The notes under the pieces: model-generated
Seen by the model: only the letters and a program-made list of their open reading frames with translations
What the model was told of the DNA's origin: nothing
Databases searched by the model: none
Assembly: GCA_020444275.1 (NCBI GenBank)
Contig: JAHLLG010000001.1
Location: 372,001-436,000 of the forward strand
Source: Bacteroidota bacterium
GTDB taxonomy: Bacteria; Bacteroidota; Bacteroidia; Bacteroidales; UBA12077
Direction of reading: 5' to 3'
Length of the DNA: 64,000 nt
Part shown: piece by piece, positions 61,517-64,000 of the stretch
Layout of the letters: each line of letters begins with the position of its first letter
How positions within the stretch are numbered: the first letter of the stretch is position 1
Position numbers and translations under genes: made by a program

Positions 61517-61727
61517 AATTTTTTAGTCGTTTTTATTTAATCTATAAAATATGAAAAAATACAATTAAAATCAAGTATTTACAACATATAATAAAGTTAG
61601 ATGTTCTTATGTATTATAACGAATTCAAATTTGATATTGTTTAACAGAATCCGTTAAAATTTCTTAATTCGTTGAACAATTATTATCGAGGAGAACTCTA
61701 TATTAAGGTTTTTATAAGGTCTCTGTA

Positions 61728-61758
61728 TTGTTTTCATAAAAAACATTATGTACGTTTG
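61728..61758 (+). promoter_or_regulatory. promoter of coaD
   Basis: TTG (61728-61730), a 20-base spacer and TACGTTTG (61751-61758) fit both elements of the consensus; leader 25 bases. The rest of the gap 61517-61783 is AT-rich with no other recognised feature. Confidence 0.65.
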
Positions 61759-61783
61759 TTAATTCAATTTAAAGACAAATATT

Positions 61784-62251
61784 ATGGAAAAAGTTGCTGT
61801 TTTCCCTGGATCGTTTGATCCTTTTACCGTTGGGCATGAGTCTATTGTAAAAAGAGCGCAGGTACTATTCGACAAAATATATATTGCTGTAGGTTTTAAT
61901 GCAAAAAAGGACGCTTTCTTTTCACTCGATGAAAGAAAGGAGTTTATCAATCAGGTTTTTAAAGATAATCCTAAAATTGAAATAACGCACTTTGAAGGGT
62001 TAACCATTGATCTGTGTAAACAGGTTGGTGCAAATTATATCCTTCGTGGCTTGCGAACCGCAGCTGACTTTGAATATGAAAGAGCTATTGCGCAGGTTAA
62101 TAAGGCCATGCATGCAGGAATTGAAACCGTGTTTTTCTTAACCATGCCCGAGCATACACCAATAAACTCTTCTATTGTTAGAGATATTGTTCGTCATGGT
62201 GGCGACGTAAGTAAATTCATCCCTTCAGGAATGAAAATAAAAAAGAGATAA
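61784..62251 (+). CDS. coaD: phosphopantetheine adenylyltransferase
   Basis: 155 residues. The nucleotidyltransferase signature is VFPGSFDPFTVGHESIVKRA with TVGH at residues 15-18, then ISFEGLT-like ITHFEGLTIDLCKQVGANYILRGLRTAADFEYE and SSIVRDIVRHGGDVSKFIP, the ATP-binding loop. It transfers AMP to 4'-phosphopantetheine in CoA synthesis. Length and motifs are standard. The thioredoxin-fold protein starts 10 bases later and may be co-transcribed. Confidence 0.96.
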   Translation: MEKVAVFPGSFDPFTVGHESIVKRAQVLFDKIYIAVGFNAKKDAFFSLDERKEFINQVFKDNPKIEITHFEGLTIDLCKQVGANYILRGLRTAADFEYERAIAQVNKAMHAGIETVFFLTMPEHTPINSSIVRDIVRHGGDVSKFIPSGMKIKKR

Positions 62252-62261
62252 AATTTGACAG

Positions 62262-63668
62262 ATGTTAAAAATTAAACTGGTTGTTATTTTATGGATAATA
62301 CCTGTAACTATTTTTGCTCAGAAAGTAGTACTACAAGGTAATGCCCCTGAATATGCAGGTACAACGATTTCATTTTTAACATATGATGATCAGATTACAT
62401 ATACAGAAAAAACGCTTGGTAGATGTAAGGTAGATTCCAGTGGTAATTTTTCGACATCTTTTCAGCTGAAGGAAACTTCATATGTGTTTTCGCATTTGGG
62501 AGCTTACGAGGCGTTTTTGTTTGTTGAACCAGATCGAACTTACGAAATCTTGTTACCAGAACCAAAACAAAAAACAATTGCCGATGAGTTAAATCCATAT
62601 TTTTCTCCAATTCTTTATCATCTTGGAATAGAGAATTCATCAGAGAGCGAATTGAATTATCAACTGGCTTTTTTTAACGAGGTGTATACACAAATGGTTG
62701 AGAATAACTCCTATTTAATTTACACAAAATCGAAAAAACTCGATGTTGATAGAGAAATTGAGAAGGTAGATTCTTTGTTTCAAGGTGTTGATAATAAATA
62801 CTTTAATGCGTATAAGAAATACAAGTATGCTGCATTCCGACATTTGTCTTATCAGGAAAAGGCAAAGAGTATCTCAAACACATATTATTTAAATAATGAA
62901 GTGCTTTATCGAAACAATGCATATATGGACCTGTTTAACCAGGTTTACGATGAGTATTTTCAATACTTTGGCAGAACCGATTCTGGCAGGCAAATTTACT
63001 CCGATATCAATAAACTAAAGAGTATTACAGCTTTACAAAATACGTTGAGCCAGGACTCCATTTTACAAAATGACACATTACAGGAACTTGTGATTTTAAA
63101 ATGTCTGCATGATGAGTTTTATGATGACAATTTTTCCCGAGCTTCCATGCTTATTGTATTAGATTCGCTTAAGTTAAAGACTGCAATTGAAGAGCATAAA
63201 AAGCTTGCTGAAAATATCCGCGAAAAGGTTACCAAACTGATGGTTGGCTTTACACCTCCGCATTTTGAGCTATATGATAAGGATAGCAATCTGGTTTCGC
63301 TTGAGTCCTATACTGGGAAATATGTTTATCTGGGGTTTTGTACAACAATAAGCTATGGCTGTATAAAAGAATTTGGAATGCTAGAAAGCTTATATAAAAA
63401 GCACAAAGATCATTTTGAAATTGTAATGATTTGTATGGACGAAACCTTTGAGCAAATGAAACGCTTTGTTGAAATGAAAGGATATTCGTTTACATTCCTG
63501 TATTATGGTAACCAGTCGGAAGTATTTAAAGACTATGATATACGAGCTTTCCCTACCTATTACTTTATTGATAAGAATCTGAAGTTATCTATCTCACCTG
63601 CTCCTTCACCTGATCAAAATGCTGAGTTCAGGATTTTTGAAAAAATGAGAGCTAATGGTGATATTTAA
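62262..63668 (+). CDS. exported thioredoxin-fold protein with non-standard cysteine motif
   Basis: 468 residues. Signal peptide residues 1-19 (WIIPVTIFAQ), an N-terminal part of beta type (TYDDQITYTEKTLGRCKVDSSGNFSTSFQL), a long helical middle region, and a C-terminal TlpA-like thioredoxin domain from about residue 335 (FTPPHFELYDKDSNLVSLESYTGKYVYLGF). The active-site place holds Cys360-x6-Cys367 (CTTISYGC) instead of CxxC; cis-proline is in FPTYYFID. It probably lacks the usual thiol-disulphide exchange. Co-oriented with coaD, 10 bases away. Confidence 0.8.
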   Translation: MLKIKLVVILWIIPVTIFAQKVVLQGNAPEYAGTTISFLTYDDQITYTEKTLGRCKVDSSGNFSTSFQLKETSYVFSHLGAYEAFLFVEPDRTYEILLPEPKQKTIADELNPYFSPILYHLGIENSSESELNYQLAFFNEVYTQMVENNSYLIYTKSKKLDVDREIEKVDSLFQGVDNKYFNAYKKYKYAAFRHLSYQEKAKSISNTYYLNNEVLYRNNAYMDLFNQVYDEYFQYFGRTDSGRQIYSDINKLKSITALQNTLSQDSILQNDTLQELVILKCLHDEFYDDNFSRASMLIVLDSLKLKTAIEEHKKLAENIREKVTKLMVGFTPPHFELYDKDSNLVSLESYTGKYVYLGFCTTISYGCIKEFGMLESLYKKHKDHFEIVMICMDETFEQMKRFVEMKGYSFTFLYYGNQSEVFKDYDIRAFPTYYFIDKNLKLSISPAPSPDQNAEFRIFEKMRANGDI

Positions 63669-63672
63669 TTCA

Positions 63673-64000
63673 TCAAAGATGTTGGCTATCTTTTAGCACG
63701 TCAATTATTGAAGGGAAAGTATTTTGGGTTACTTCATTTAAATCACGTTCTTTAATCCATTTAACTTCGGTAATCTCTTCTTCGGTTTGCGGAACAGGCT
63801 TTTGTGTTCCTGTGAAAACCATTTCGAACCAGTAGGTTTTCTTTAAAATATCTTTTTTACCCAATTTATAGGTGTGGTATGTTTTTGTAATAGGTCGGAT
63901 AATTGTAAGGTTAGAAATACCGCATTCTTCTTCAACTTCTCTTAAAGCGGCAATCTCAGTAGTTTCTTTTTTCTCCATTTTACCTTTAGGCAAATCCCAT
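63673..64000 (-). CDS. Nudix hydrolase (5' part outside window)
   Basis: 109 C-terminal residues. The Nudix box GKMEKKETTEIAALREVEEECGI follows the pattern Gx5Ex7REUxEExGU, and WDLPKGK precedes it at the window edge. It hydrolyses nucleoside diphosphates linked to other groups; the substrate is not known. The N-terminus lies beyond 64000. Convergent with the thioredoxin-fold gene, four bases apart. Confidence 0.9.
   Translation of the reverse strand, partial: WDLPKGKMEKKETTEIAALREVEEECGISNLTIIRPITKTYHTYKLGKKDILKKTYWFEMVFTGTQKPVPQTEEEITEVKWIKERDLNEVTQNTFPSIIDVLKDSQHL

Overview
The window looks like chromosomal DNA of an aerobic, environmental or marine-type member of the Bacteroidota, probably Bacteroidales/Marinilabiliales. 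This rests on AT-rich sequence, a short 286-residue primary sigma factor, promoter boxes of the Bacteroidota type (TAnnTTTG, often with an upstream TTTG), a type IX secretion protein (PorQ), an Alternative Complex III plus caa3-type oxidase respiratory chain, an RprX/RprY-like two-component pair and a radical SAM/lipoprotein cassette known mainly from Bacteroidales. No prophage, plasmid or CRISPR array is seen. The species cannot be named from the sequence alone.

Layout. 1-13 kb: a sugar kinase (cut by the window edge), a lipoprotein, a Cache-domain histidine kinase, an FMN-binding protein, PriA, a GxxExxY protein beside a palindromic repeat, ispH-cmk, porQ, and a lipid/glycolipid-like module (glycosyltransferase, LpxH-like phosphoesterase, diacylglycerol-kinase-like protein). 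13-26 kb: an EamA transporter with a YkgJ-type protein, an M20 amidohydrolase with an unusual alanine racemase, the primary sigma factor, an SLC12-like cation-chloride transporter convergent with a cation:proton antiporter, a porin, a second FMN-binding protein, a SPOUT methyltransferase, a DUF2461 protein and PepT. 26.8-43.8 kb: a respiratory island. actA-B-C-D-F-E read leftward and cox subunits I-III-IV-II read rightward from one 0.3 kb divergent region, followed by a leftward maturation operon (HMA lipoprotein, DoxX-like protein, SCO, CyoE). Two homologous PKD lipoproteins flank this island, and an IS200-like Y1 transposase with hairpin repeats sits inside the act operon. 43.8-58.2 kb: a glutamine-amidotransferase-like protein, an RRM protein, an acetyltransferase, the two-component pair, an RNA methyltransferase, a DUF4384 protein, tRNA-His, a flippase, a Bax-inhibitor-like protein, a class V aminotransferase, ribosomal protein L31 type B, a GlmU-like protein and Lon. 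58.3-64 kb: two tandem small lipoproteins with a radical SAM/SPASM enzyme, a LiaF-like protein, a coiled-coil protein, coaD, a thioredoxin-fold protein and a Nudix hydrolase cut by the edge.

How they work together. Quinol electrons would pass through ACIII (ActA-F) to a fused cytochrome c domain on oxidase subunit II and then to oxygen at a type A2 haem-copper oxidase; SCO, the HMA protein and CyoE supply copper and haem. The least understood unit is the radical SAM/lipoprotein cassette at 58330-60313, which is the best candidate for an uncharacterised system. Second is the Y1-transposase/REP-hairpin arrangement embedded in the act operon. No gap between genes exceeds 300 bases apart from the stretch around the transposase, which is filled by hairpins.
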